Of a DNA stretch of 64,000 nucleotides, positions 1 through 9,857 are shown piece after piece. The stretch comes from Aculops lycopersici (Eukaryota > Arthropoda > Arachnida > Trombidiformes > Eriophyidae), in the NCBI GenBank assembly GCA_015350385.1, contig WNKI01000002.1, positions 8,458,947 through 8,522,946 of the forward strand, read 5' to 3'. Under the pieces are notes generated by a model, which was given only the letters and a program-made list of their open reading frames with translations, was not told the DNA's origin and ran no database searches. A program made the position numbers and the translations under genes. How positions within the stretch are numbered: position 1 is the first letter of the stretch; the number at the start of each line of letters is the position of its first letter.

Positions 1-458
1 AACTCTGTTGCTCCGTTGTTGCGGCGCCGCCAGCTGATGCCATTTGATTTGTCATCAAACGATTTGTCTACTTGAATTGTTAATAGTAGTCTTTGAGTTA
101 TATAATGTAGAATGTTAAGTCTAATAATATTGTGTTATTATTAAATATAATGGAGAGATAATTTAGCTAATATAATGGCCAAAAAAATATCAACTTCAAG
201 TGTTCGATACAAAATTCCAACATTTTCTCACTCGTTGCTCGTTCACCTCGTTCTAAACGCCGAATATTTCCCCTCTCTCTCTCTCTCTGTTCACTCGGCT
301 CTTGGTTGCCTGCTGCTGACCTAAGGCGCGAGTCAGCGAGCCTAACGCACACAAGGCAAGGCGCATTGGAAAAGCATGAAACATTCATGGGCTTTTGATG
401 CGCAACTCGCAGCACACAAGAAGCACCACGGCGACATCGGCCTCAGCGGGCGCCATTG
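1..458. other. left flank, no gene seen
   Basis: AT-rich sequence followed by a short CT dinucleotide tract (about 273-288) and a GC-richer stretch that is the upstream half of the Copia target. No open frame here resembles a protein I know. The sequence resumes after the transposon at 4912-5428. Confidence 0.6.
454..458. repeat. Copia target site duplication, left copy (CATTG)
   Basis: CATTG immediately precedes the 5' LTR and recurs immediately after the 3' LTR (4912-4916). A 5-bp duplication is usual for LTR retrotransposon integration. Confidence 0.92.
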
Positions 459-615
459 TGATGAAGAGCGATCCCTCAGCGGGTTAGGTACCGCACGCTT
501 GCCCAGTATGCGGGCAAGGGGGTGTGTCGGGTAGGACCGCACACACAGAGTAGAACTTCATATAAATGTAGATTCACACAATAAACAAGCGCATTTCGCC
601 TTCTAAACTTCATCA
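459..615 (+). repeat. 5' LTR of the Copia element
   Basis: 157 bp, TG...CA. It contains a perfect 7-bp inverted repeat (CTTGCCC at 498-504, GGGCAAG at 512-518), a TATA box TATAAA at 561-566 and a polyadenylation signal AATAAA at 580-585, only 14 bases after the TATA box. The U3 and R parts must therefore be very compact. Confidence 0.95.
561..566 (+). promoter_or_regulatory. TATA box in the 5' LTR
   Basis: TATAAA inside the LTR, followed within 20 bases by AATAAA. The same pair occurs in the 3' LTR at 4857-4862 and 4876-4881. It is the probable promoter of the genomic RNA. Confidence 0.6.
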
Positions 616-630
616 GGTTAACAGCCAAAG
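616..630 (+). other. primer binding site, probable half-tRNA-Asn primer
   Basis: GGTTAACAGCCAAAG begins on the base after the LTR. The complement of its first 11 bases reads GGCTGTTAACC, which is the anticodon arm of tRNA-Asn(GUU) as I know it; two of the remaining four bases also fit. Drosophila copia primes from an internal cut in tRNA-iMet at the equivalent place, so half-tRNA priming with tRNA-Asn is the natural reading. Confidence 0.7.
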
Positions 631-704
631 TACGCGCAAGAAAACGAATCGCTAAGAAAGTAAAAAGAACTACTATTGCAAGTTGATTGTACATCATCAA
701 GATC

Positions 705-3700
705 ATGTCGAAGCCAGAAGACCTTAGGGTGCCTAAGTTCAATGGGTCAGGGTTTAGCCTATGGAAGAGGAGAGTTTACGCGGCATTAACGGCAAGAGGC
801 CTCTCAGCAATTATTGTCAAGCCTGAAGCAGGAACAGAAGTTTCCATCGAGAAGGATGCGCAAGCAGTGTCGCTCCTCTTGAACAGCTTGGACGACGATG
901 TTGGGCAGAAAGTAATAGCCTGCGACACAGCCCACGATATATGGTCCAGATTACTAACAATTTATGAGAACACCAGTTCCATAAATGTTGGTATGCTGCT
1001 GGAAAAGTATCATTCCTACAGGAAAGAAGTGACAGATGATATGTCCACTCATGTCAGCAAGGTAGAGAGTCTAGCAATCCAACTAGCTCAAGTCAATCAG
1101 CCTCAATCCGAAGAATCAATCATGGCGAAGTTATTACACAGTCTGCCAGATTCATTCAATGCGTTGAAAGAGGCATGGGACTCAGTGAGCGAGGGACAGA
1201 GGACAAGGACCAACCTAGTAACTAGGTTACTCAGGTACGATAGACCAAACATGGTGCAGGACAAGGTAAGCGAAGTTGCCTTGCTCGCGGGTGGAACTAA
1301 TAACAATGACACGAGGAAGAAGCCTCGTAAGGTTAAATGCTTTAACTGTAGCAAACTAGGCCACTACGCAAGAGATTGTCGCTCGAAGCCGAGCAATCAA
1401 GCAGCATCAAGGAATGAGGAAGCAGGTGTAGCCCTCATCATCAAGGGTAGAGCCGCAATGAGAGACTCCTGGGTGGTGGACTCAGGCGCAACACGGCACG
1501 TTAGCTGCCGTAAAGAGTGGTTTATGGACATTAGGGATACAAACGAGGAGCTATCAGGAGTTGACGATGGTGTGGTCAAGGCTGTAGGCGTCGGAAGTAT
1601 AGTTCTGGACTGTAGTGTTGGCGACAAAACCAACAAGATTACTCTTCAAGACGTTTTGTATGTCCCTGCGATGACATATAACTTGTTCTCAACAGGCCAA
1701 GCAGATGAGCGAGGAGCAAAGACCACACTGGGTGGAGGTATGTGTACCGTGAGAGTCAACGACAAGGTCGTGGCTCTTGGCAAAAGGGAAGGCCCAAGGA
1801 ACTTGTGTATTCTTCAGGCGAGGACACGGCAAGCAGTTGCACTTCTAGTTTCGACACGACGGTCACTAGAAGATTGGCACTCGGCTTTAGGTCATGTGGA
1901 CCCAAAGGTGATAGCAGAGATGGCACGAGACAAGTGTGTCGAGGGTATGGAACTAGTCAATCAGACTACACTTCACTGCGGAAATTGTCCAGCGGGAAAA
2001 GGAGTTCGTGCCTCACACAACAAGTCACCAAGTTATCTACCCAGGAGAGTCGGCGATCAGGTGGATCTCGACTTGGTTGGCCCCTTCACTACTGAGACAC
2101 TAGGCAAGAACAAGTACCTTATGGTAGCACGAGACTCATTCAGTAAGTATAGCCATGTGATGCTATTGAAGAAGAAAGACGAGGTAGCAAGTTTACTACA
2201 AGTCTATATCGGACAATTCGAGGCCGAGAGCGGTGAAAGGATCAAGTCCTTCCGACTCGACAACGGCTCGGAATTTATCAATGAGAAGGTTAAGACTCTA
2301 TGTGCAGTAGAGCATGTCAGCCTTTATACTACAGCACCCTACACGCCCCAACAGAATGGGGGAGCAGAGAGGAACAACAGGACTATCGTGGAGACTCTCA
2401 GGACGATGTTAGCCGAGAGTGGCTTGGATAAGCAACTGTGGGGAGAGGCAGCAGGGGCAGCTGTCTACGTGCGTAATAGAGTACCAAGAAGTGGCATGAA
2501 GTCGACGCCATTTGAGCTGTTCAAAGGTAGGAAACCATTCATCGGACACCTGGTACCATTTGGCACCCCAGTGCAAGCGATGGTCACTGATAGAAGACTA
2601 GGCAAATTGGACGAGAGGACAGAGCCAGCCTATGTGGTAGGCTTTACGGAGAGGTCGAATACCTATCGGATCTATATCCAAGATGGGAAGAAGGTCAAGG
2701 TGTCCAGCGACGTCATCTTTCGCCCACACGCGGGCAAGATGAACATACAGCAAACTAATTCATGCGAACCACGAGAGGTTATCATCAATGTGGACCCATC
2801 ACCAGCAAGTGAACCGGCTGTAGCTACATGCGATAGACCAACAGCACCAATTGATGATTACTTCGCAGATTTGAATGCACGAGGCGGGCATCTGAGCCTA
2901 GACTCATCGAGGACAGAATCTCGACGAGAAGTAGCACAGCAAGCGGGAGAGGCAGAGTTGAGCCAAGAGATTGAGAGTCCATCCTACAGCACCATCACTC
3001 TTCCGGGTAGGCCATCTGATGTGCAAGATCCGGCAAGTATTAGTTACCCAGATTTAGATACATATCTAGATGAGCAGAGCGCAAATCCATTCGCAGGTCA
3101 GTCGATTCCGAGATCACCGAGACGAGAATCCGATCCAGATATCATTCTGAAGTGTACGCAAGAGAGTGACTCTCTGAATCCAGCAAACTTCAAGGAGGCA
3201 ATGGCTAGTCCAATGAAGAACAACTGGCGGCAGGCAATGGCGGCCGAGATGAGAGCTCACCAAGTGAACAGGACGTGGTCAGTGGTCAGAAGGCCATCCT
3301 CAGGGTCGATACTTTCAACCAAGTGGGTCTTCAATCTTAAACGTGACTCACGCGGCAAGGTTGAGAAGTATAAGGCCAGGCTCGTAGCCCGGGGCTTCGA
3401 GCAGCGCGAAAGAGTTGACTTTACCGAGACATTCGCTCCCGTGGCGAGGAATGAATCGATTCGGGTAATGCTGGCGTTGGCAGCAGCAAGAGGGAGTTGG
3501 ATCGAGCGTTTCGACGTATCCACCGCTTTTCTCAACGGAGAAATTAGCGAGAGCGTCTTTGTGGAGATGCCAGAGGGCATCGATAACGCACCGAAAGGTT
3601 CTTGTTTAAAGCTGAATAAGGCGCTATATGGGTTACGACAAGCACCAAAGGTTTGGAACTCGACGTTCGACCGCGTGGCAATTGAATTGGGATTCAAGCC

Positions 3701-4757
3701 AACGAAGTCAGACCCGTGCATCTATTATGATGTGCAGAGGGGGGTAATGATGGCTGTCTATGTCGACGACGGCCTCATTGTAGCTGACAGCAAGAAGTTA
3801 TGTCTCGACATAATTGACGGATTGAACAAGAAGTTCGAGGTCAAGAGAATAAGTAGCGACCTATTCCTTGGCATGAAGATCACTAGAGGCAATCTCGGCA
3901 TACATTTAAGCCAGGAGAGATATGTCAACGACATTCTAGATAGATTCAAGATGGCTGATTGCAGCCCAGAGTCGACACCGATGGTCGACACCAAGATCCT
4001 ATTCGAAGGAAAGAGTGACGCTACGACGGCGCCGTATCGGGCCGCCATCGGGAGCCTATTGTACTTGGCGATTGCCACCAGGCCGGATATTTTGTTCGTG
4101 ACAAAGACGCTGTCGAAATTCAACGAGGCGCCAAATTCAATTCATTGGTCAGCAGTGAAGAGAGTGGCGCGCTATTTGAAGGGAACAAGTGACTATGGCC
4201 TGCTGTTCAATAAGGCAAAAGGAGACGTCACCGTGGAAGCATACAGTGATGCCGATTGGGCAGGGACTCTGGATTGCAGGAAATCAACAAGTGGAGCGAT
4301 TGTATTTCTATGCGGGTCGCCCGTTATCTTTATGTCGCGGCAACAAGGCATTGTAGCAACTTCCACCGCAGAGGCGGAGTACATCGCTGCCTCGGAGACA
4401 GCGAAGGAGCTAAGCTGGCTCATCATGTTACTAGGAGAGTTGAATGTGACGGTGCCGACGCCGAAATTGTTTGTGGACAATGCGTCGGCAGTTGCGATGA
4501 TCAAGAGCTTTGATAGCAAACGGCGCTCAAAGCACATTGACATCAAGTACCACTTCGTCAGAGACTTGTACAAGCGAGGGGATTTTATTGTCGAGCACGT
4601 TGCTTCGAGAGAGCAGCGAGCAGATTTCCTCACTAAGCGGTTGGGCTCTGAGATCCTCCATGAGCAGCGAGTATTAGCAAACATCACCCGGAGAGGAGCA
4701 GTCGGATTGACAATGGCGGCTAGGATTTCCGCGGCTGTCGGGCTCGAGAGGGGGTGA
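705..4757 (+). CDS. Copia gag-pol polyprotein
   Basis: A 1350-residue polyprotein. The open frame reaches back to a TTG at 687, but the first ATG is at 705. In order: Gag; a zinc knuckle CX2CX4HX4C at 212-225; an aspartic protease with DSGA at 259-262; an integrase with an HHCC finger (H392, H397, C425, C428) and a DD35E triad at D456, D519 and E555; reverse transcriptase with YVDD at 1019-1022; and RNase H with SDADW around D1182 and a KHID motif near the end. All catalytic residues I looked for are present and there is no frameshift or stop, so the element looks competent. The stop codon TGA is formed by the first three bases of the 3' LTR. No frameshift signal separates gag from pol, as is usual in Copia, where relative amounts are set by splicing or processing. 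Confidence 0.96.
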   Translation: MSKPEDLRVPKFNGSGFSLWKRRVYAALTARGLSAIIVKPEAGTEVSIEKDAQAVSLLLNSLDDDVGQKVIACDTAHDIWSRLLTIYENTSSINVGMLLEKYHSYRKEVTDDMSTHVSKVESLAIQLAQVNQPQSEESIMAKLLHSLPDSFNALKEAWDSVSEGQRTRTNLVTRLLRYDRPNMVQDKVSEVALLAGGTNNNDTRKKPRKVKCFNCSKLGHYARDCRSKPSNQAASRNEEAGVALIIKGRAAMRDSWVVDSGATRHVSCRKEWFMDIRDTNEELSGVDDGVVKAVGVGSIVLDCSVGDKTNKITLQDVLYVPAMTYNLFSTGQADERGAKTTLGGGMCTVRVNDKVVALGKREGPRNLCILQARTRQAVALLVSTRRSLEDWHSALGHVDPKVIAEMARDKCVEGMELVNQTTLHCGNCPAGKGVRASHNKSPSYLPRRVGDQVDLDLVGPFTTETLGKNKYLMVARDSFSKYSHVMLLKKKDEVASLLQVYIGQFEAESGERIKSFRLDNGSEFINEKVKTLCAVEHVSLYTTAPYTPQQNGGAERNNRTIVETLRTMLAESGLDKQLWGEAAGAAVYVRNRVPRSGMKSTPFELFKGRKPFIGHLVPFGTPVQAMVTDRRLGKLDERTEPAYVVGFTERSNTYRIYIQDGKKVKVSSDVIFRPHAGKMNIQQTNSCEPREVIINVDPSPASEPAVATCDRPTAPIDDYFADLNARGGHLSLDSSRTESRREVAQQAGEAELSQEIESPSYSTITLPGRPSDVQDPASISYPDLDTYLDEQSANPFAGQSIPRSPRRESDPDIILKCTQESDSLNPANFKEAMASPMKNNWRQAMAAEMRAHQVNRTWSVVRRPSSGSILSTKWVFNLKRDSRGKVEKYKARLVARGFEQRERVDFTETFAPVARNESIRVMLALAAARGSWIERFDVSTAFLNGEISESVFVEMPEGIDNAPKGSCLKLNKALYGLRQAPKVWNSTFDRVAIELGFKPTKSDPCIYYDVQRGVMMAVYVDDGLIVADSKKLCLDIIDGLNKKFEVKRISSDLFLGMKITRGNLGIHLSQERYVNDILDRFKMADCSPESTPMVDTKILFEGKSDATTAPYRAAIGSLLYLAIATRPDILFVTKTLSKFNEAPNSIHWSAVKRVARYLKGTSDYGLLFNKAKGDVTVEAYSDADWAGTLDCRKSTSGAIVFLCGSPVIFMSRQQGIVATSTAEAEYIAASETAKELSWLIMLLGELNVTVPTPKLFVDNASAVAMIKSFDSKRRSKHIDIKYHFVRDLYKRGDFIVEHVASREQRADFLTKRLGSEILHEQRVLANITRRGAVGLTMAARISAAVGLERG
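4746..4754 (+). other. polypurine tract
   Basis: GAGAGGGGG abuts the 3' LTR and is the expected plus-strand primer. It also encodes the last sense codons of pol. Confidence 0.8.
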
Positions 4758-4911
4758 TGAAGAGCGATCCCTCAGCGGGTTAGGTACCGCACGCTTGCCC
4801 AGTATGCGGGCAAGGGGGTGTGTCGGGTAGGACCGCACACACAGAGTAGAACTTCATATAAATGTAGATTCACACAATAAACAAGCGCATTTCGCCTTCT
4901 AAACTTCATCA
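4755..4911 (+). repeat. 3' LTR of the Copia element
   Basis: 157 bp, reading identically to the 5' LTR, with TATAAA at 4857-4862 and AATAAA at 4876-4881. Its first three bases serve as the pol stop codon. Confidence 0.95.
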
Positions 4912-4916
4912 CATTG
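4912..4916. repeat. Copia target site duplication, right copy (CATTG)
   Basis: Matches the left copy at 454-458. Removing the element and one copy joins the two flanks seamlessly. Confidence 0.92.
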
Positions 4917-5428
4917 CCACAGAAAAAACTTTGCAGCTGCTTTGGGCTGCGAACCGCCATGGTCAGCGCCATCAGCGTGACTTGCCAGGAACTTTGTGCC
5001 AAATACGCTGTACATCTTGATGCGAAACACGACGAAACAGCAACGAGCAGTGCGCGTTTTGTGCATCTCTCCAGCTTAGGCGCGACACCGAAGTGTCTCC
5101 AGGGTTTCTGAAACATGCAACAATAACGCAATGATACCGATAATCGGTTAGGCTCCAAACATTGGAATGTTGATCGTCACATTAAATTGAGCTATTATTT
5201 TTTAAATTTGTTTCACCTAATAGAACATTGAAAATACGTCAAATATGATTCATATTTCGAGAATATTGGACTAGGCTAGAAAGCTGTCAAATTGTTTGAC
5301 TGATTGTGACGTCTGCAACAAATGCCTAGGAGGATAGACACCACATTTAATCACACAAAAACATATTGGTTATTTCGATAGTATCTCTTCTAATATAAAT
5401 TCGCAAAACCCTACCACGAAAACTTATC
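4917..5428. other. intergenic, no gene seen
   Basis: The downstream half of the transposon target, then AT-rich sequence leading to the 3' end of the minus-strand NRF-6 gene. A minus-strand open frame of about 70 codons crosses the restored insertion point, but it has no recognisable homology. Confidence 0.5.
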
Positions 5429-8026
5429 CTAAGAGTCGCGCCTCACACTTGCCGACCTCTTGCCACCTTTTCCACTTGCCCTGGCTCGAACCTCATCGAC
5501 TGATTTGATTGGTTTCAATAGACTCGACATGATATAAGATTTCAAAACCTTGATCAGCTTATCTATTGGGTGCTCGAGAAAGATGTACATTGGGAGCGCA
5601 AATGCTATGCTCATCATGTAGGTTGAAGTGAACATGGTCAGTATCTTGTACTTGTTGAACACCTCTCCTGTCATCTGGCTATAAGCATATATCAACATGA
5701 GGTCAACATGAATCAAGAGAATAGCATAGTTTAGCCTGACCAAAGACTGCCAGAATTTGCCTGCAAAATTTTGCATTATTGAGTAATCTTTCCAATCTGT
5801 ACACATCCTTAGCATAATAATTGCATTTGACACGTCCCAAAGGTAGCGCCCAATGCTCAAGTAATGATCCATTACCTTTTGCTTGATGTGAAAGAAATTG
5901 TGCGTCAGGTATTCTCTCTTCATGATGGCCAATAGAGATGGGCTGACAAGTGTTAGAATTACAATAAATTTGGCAAATTTCGTTAACTTTCCAGTGAACC
6001 AACTTGGCCACCGGCCATTTGGTCCCCATTGGTCATAACGGTAGAGGGAAAACCCGGCTAGGACGCCTATGAACATGGAGTAGCATCTAAAGAAGGGTGT
6101 CGTGTACATGTATCCATAGCTTCTGAATGATTCGGCTATACCTACTGCGCTAAAGTCTCTAATTTTGTCCAATATTGGTTGAGGCACACTGCCCAAGACT
6201 CCGTACATACTAAAGCTGCTCGCAATGCTAATGACGAAGGCAGCAAGTATGGCTAGTCTGGGTTTCTTAAGGAAGCCTACCACGATTGGACCCATTAGTA
6301 TGGAGCAAAACAAGTCGCCAACCACCGACCAAGCGTGAGGCATGCACTGTCTGCCTAGAGGTAAACGGGCAGGTCCAAAGGTAACTGGCGACCACCAACT
6401 CTCCTGTCTACAACCACCTGCTTCGGTGTTTCGATTGAAACCATTGTCCCAAAGTGGCCCAACACTCCCGGCCGGTATATTAATTAGAACTCCCTTTCTG
6501 AACCAGAAAACCAAATAGTAGAGTGGCACCAGTCGCAAAAATCTGGTGATAGTCAAGTCGACACTCTTGAGGATGTAATCAATTGGACCGCTCACTGCAT
6601 TGTTACCATGATCCAAGACCTTGCTACTCTTTGAAGTTGTCTCAACTACCTTGGGATTCAATTTCTTGAGTGTTATGTAGGTCAAGATCATTCCAGTCAT
6701 AATATAGAAGGTATCGGTTATTATGATTCCCGATACCATGAAGAATATAGCTGGATCATCTTGGATTAAGCGAAATGCTCTTAGTGTATCTATTGAGCTG
6801 GCGCTCAAAATCATGAAAGAGTGACCTAAGACTACAAATGAGCACGATAAAACCTTAATTGGATTCATGGTGTCCAATTCAACCCGTTTGCTTCGATCAA
6901 CAACATTATCCTTGAGACAGATTAATGTCTGCCAGGCATTTTTGAGGCTCAGCGCATCAAACATCCGGGCCATCATTGATTTCCTATTTCCGTTAAGGTC
7001 ATTGGCGTTTGATCTCATGGTTGCATAGATCACCAGGCTAACCCATTGAGTGAGCAGAGTTATCAATAGCATTCCACTGTACGATATCCCGAAGGAGCCA
7101 TCCGGATCGGGTAAACAATAGATGGACTCCAGAGGGAGATTCTCCTCAACATATAGGGATTTCGGCAATTTAAACTGGCTATCAATTAACTTTTGCAATA
7201 AATCTCGGTATTTGTCCGAGTGGAGGGAGTGGCAAGATTCGGGTAGGCAGATGGCAACTGATAATAGATTATCTTTTTTAGAGGACTCAAATGCATAGTT
7301 TAGATACTTGTCCAGCTTCATCTTGGACCAACAATAGCGAGTTGGGGTTAAAGCTCCATTAGGAGTCGATGAGGTTTCATTTAACATTAGCCTACCATTT
7401 ACACACTGAGCATATGAGCCGATAAGCTGAATCTTACCCAGCAATTGTCCAGATTCATATCGACCAAATGAATCTAAAACTTGAGTTAGATACAAGTGTC
7501 TCTCCTGTAATATCGCCGTCGTATCGTTTTGTCTTCTCTTCTCCAGAATATCTTGCATCTCTTGAATTTGATCGAGCATTTGTCTTAGATGCAGGCCGCA
7601 TAGTTGCTCATCAACCCGGTCGTTGGCCACTTGTTTCCTGTTGAAATCGTCGACTTCCGGTGAGCCCGAGTCAAACTTCTGTCCATCCACGTCGACAATC
7701 TTGGCCGACTTGACTGCGTTGATAACATTAGCAAGCTTGTGGTCGATGTTTGGATCCTTGATGCTAACGGTGAATTGTTCGGATTGCTCATTGATATAGT
7801 CAAACTTCCACATTGTCGCCGCATACTGCTCATCGTACAAACCCCTGGGCTTTGGTCTAGTGGTATGCTCGTGTTCACGTTCGTGATTATGATCGTGGTT
7901 GTGGCTATGGGGTCGCTTGTTTTGGGTAACTTTGCCACCAAATTTGCCAACCAACAACAGAGCTAATAAAAAGATGACAGCGAGACACCAGCCCACTCGC
8001 CGGGCATCAGAGGAGTTTGTTGCCAT
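5429..8026 (-). CDS. NRF-6-like acyltransferase-3 membrane protein (copy 1)
   Basis: 865 residues, start at the ATG whose first base is 8026; a GTG one codon upstream is ignored. Family: nose resistant to fluoxetine, multi-pass membrane proteins with an N-terminal lumenal NRF domain and a C-terminal acyltransferase-3 domain, implicated in worms in lipid or drug uptake; biochemical substrates are mostly unknown. Visible: a hydrophobic N-terminal segment (about 13-28), a histidine-rich stretch (about 40-54), the cysteine-containing NRF domain (about 140-270, with the CLPESCHSLHS region), a first membrane helix near 317-337, then the acyltransferase-3 core from about 388 with VVLGHSF, DTFYIMTG, RFLRLVPLYY and the WWSP and HAWSVVGDLF motifs. 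It is intronless. Nearest relatives are the pseudogene and gene immediately to the right on the same strand. Confidence 0.9.
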   Translation of the reverse strand: MATNSSDARRVGWCLAVIFLLALLLVGKFGGKVTQNKRPHSHNHDHNHEREHEHTTRPKPRGLYDEQYAATMWKFDYINEQSEQFTVSIKDPNIDHKLANVINAVKSAKIVDVDGQKFDSGSPEVDDFNRKQVANDRVDEQLCGLHLRQMLDQIQEMQDILEKRRQNDTTAILQERHLYLTQVLDSFGRYESGQLLGKIQLIGSYAQCVNGRLMLNETSSTPNGALTPTRYCWSKMKLDKYLNYAFESSKKDNLLSVAICLPESCHSLHSDKYRDLLQKLIDSQFKLPKSLYVEENLPLESIYCLPDPDGSFGISYSGMLLITLLTQWVSLVIYATMRSNANDLNGNRKSMMARMFDALSLKNAWQTLICLKDNVVDRSKRVELDTMNPIKVLSCSFVVLGHSFMILSASSIDTLRAFRLIQDDPAIFFMVSGIIITDTFYIMTGMILTYITLKKLNPKVVETTSKSSKVLDHGNNAVSGPIDYILKSVDLTITRFLRLVPLYYLVFWFRKGVLINIPAGSVGPLWDNGFNRNTEAGGCRQESWWSPVTFGPARLPLGRQCMPHAWSVVGDLFCSILMGPIVVGFLKKPRLAILAAFVISIASSFSMYGVLGSVPQPILDKIRDFSAVGIAESFRSYGYMYTTPFFRCYSMFIGVLAGFSLYRYDQWGPNGRWPSWFTGKLTKFAKFIVILTLVSPSLLAIMKREYLTHNFFHIKQKVMDHYLSIGRYLWDVSNAIIMLRMCTDWKDYSIMQNFAGKFWQSLVRLNYAILLIHVDLMLIYAYSQMTGEVFNKYKILTMFTSTYMMSIAFALPMYIFLEHPIDKLIKVLKSYIMSSLLKPIKSVDEVRARASGKGGKRSASVRRDS

Positions 8027-8559
8027 CACGAAAGTTTCTCATAAGTTGATGACGGTCAGTGTCTGGTCATATTTTCACGCTAAATTCAATAACAAAAATA
8101 GATGTTCAATAATTTACATGCCGAAATGCGAGTCTCAAGTTCTAGTTGGATCATACTGATGTCTTGCCTAACTGCCGGATGCAGTTGTCTAGACCCGAAT
8201 CCACCTGCTAGCATTTACATTTAGCATCTACAGGTGACCCCCTTAGTGAGTGCAGCTAACACTTGTTGCGTCGCGATTCAGTATCTGCTCCACAATGCGC
8301 ATCACTAATGCCATTGTTATTATTGATCAAATAACAACATTCACCATAGACTTTGAGGGGCCATAAGTAAGGTACCTCTTTTCAATCTATTTAGGAATTA
8401 GAGCAGTTTTCTTTTGATGCAGACTCTAAAAACGTCGGCTCAAGATTTGCGACGATCAAGCTGTTGGTCGCTCCTTCTCGCCAGCTCGTTGCCGCTACCT
8501 AAAAACGTCTTGCTTAGCTTATTGATCGACTATCACATAAATTGATATGGCTAGAGTGA
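8027..8559. other. intergenic between NRF-6 copies
   Basis: Presumed promoter of NRF-6 copy 1 and 3' region of the pseudogene. One CAACARGT-type word is present on the minus strand (8261-8268). Nothing else recognised. Confidence 0.5.
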
Positions 8560-9763
8560 GACACATCAAGTAGATGATGTGAAGAGAAGGAGCACATTGT
8601 ATTTGGTAAACACCACAATTGTAATTTGGAGTTGCGTATACATCATTAGAAGATCCATGTGAATCAACAGGATGGCATAGTTGAGTCATACTAAAATTTG
8701 CTAAAACTTACTGTCAAATCCTCTCATCATATAACTATCCTTCCAATCAGTTGCCATTCTAAGGAAGATAACTGCATCGGCCAAACTCCATGAGTAGCGA
8801 CCAGTTGCCATTGAGACATCCAATAAACAAATCCAAATGTGGATGGGATATCTGCTTAGAATGCCCCTCTCTAAAGTGGGCTTAAAGGAGTTTCTGCTAT
8901 AATGAGTAAAGCGATTGTCGTTGCTGTTCCCTTGAACCAAGCTGGCCAGTGTTTGGTCATAGTGATACAATGCAAAGCCAGCCATAGATCCACTCAGTAC
9001 AACGAAGCAAGTGAGGCAACGTGTAAATGTAGCTGTAATGAAGGAAGGATTCAGAAAATCCTACCAACTTCAAGTCTCGCAATTGATGCATCACTGGCCA
9101 TGGAAGGTCACTGAGTGTCTTGAACATGAACGAGATACTTGCCAAGCTTATAAGTAGAGCAATACTAAGCCCTGTATTTGGTTTCCTGGCAAAGCCAACG
9201 TTTATGGGAATCAAGAGAAAGGCGAAGCACAAGTCGTCGGCGATGGACCAAGCCGCCTTTCTTGAATTGGCATTGTCAATGTAAGAAAGACGGGGAGCCA
9301 AAGATAATTGGCGACCACCAGCTCTTCTGTCAACAAGCTCCTGCTACTGTTATCCGTTATCCAGGAAAGGTCCCATCCCAGTCAAGTTAATCAGCACTGA
9401 CTTTTTGAACGAAAAGGTCAGGTAAAATAGAGACACTAATCTCATGTATCTATTAACTGTGATACCTAAACTCTTGACAATGAAATCAGAGATTCCAATA
9501 CCATTTCTTTCCTCGTTTCCGTCTAAACTTTCAAATTTCCTCTTGTTTTTACTGTATTCAACTTTATATAAGACGTTTGATAATTTTCACTTTTTTCGTT
9601 GCAGAATAGGTCAAAATCATACCAGTGACAACGTACCAAGTGGGTGGCCGGATTCATAGCGACCGAATGATTCGAAAATTTGTGCTAGGTGTAATGTTCC
9701 CGTATAGTTGCCTTGTCTCTTCCTATCTATTATTCGATTACGATTTTCAATTTGCATCAGCAT

Positions 9764-9766
<3 letters not shown>

Positions 9767-9845
<79 letters not shown>
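9767..9845. repeat. (AG)n microsatellite
   Basis: About 40 perfect AG units, ending directly at the ACGT tract. Confidence 0.98.
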
Positions 9846-9846
<1 letters not shown>

Positions 9847-9857
9847 GACGACGTACG

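Larger units (their letters stand above)
459..4911 (+). mobile_element. complete Ty1/Copia LTR retrotransposon
   Basis: A 4453-bp element bounded by two 157-bp LTRs beginning TG and ending CA and flanked by CATTG duplications. It holds one intact gag-pol frame in Copia order (integrase before reverse transcriptase), a primer binding site directly after the 5' LTR and a purine tract directly before the 3' LTR. By eye the two LTRs show no difference over 157 positions, which implies a recent insertion. There is no env-like frame. Short LTRs and a single frame fit compact Copia clades of aquatic and arthropod hosts, but I cannot place the clade without a tree. Confidence 0.96.

Noticed and set aside
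687..704. Six extra N-terminal codons of gag-pol starting at TTG
   Set aside because: The element is eukaryotic, and the ATG at 705 gives a normal Gag start. The same reasoning moved the starts of the genes beginning at 8026, 13507, 35004, 39976, 43006 and 62135.
459..4911. Element as an endogenous retrovirus
   Set aside because: Integrase precedes reverse transcriptase and there is no env-like frame, which is Copia order.
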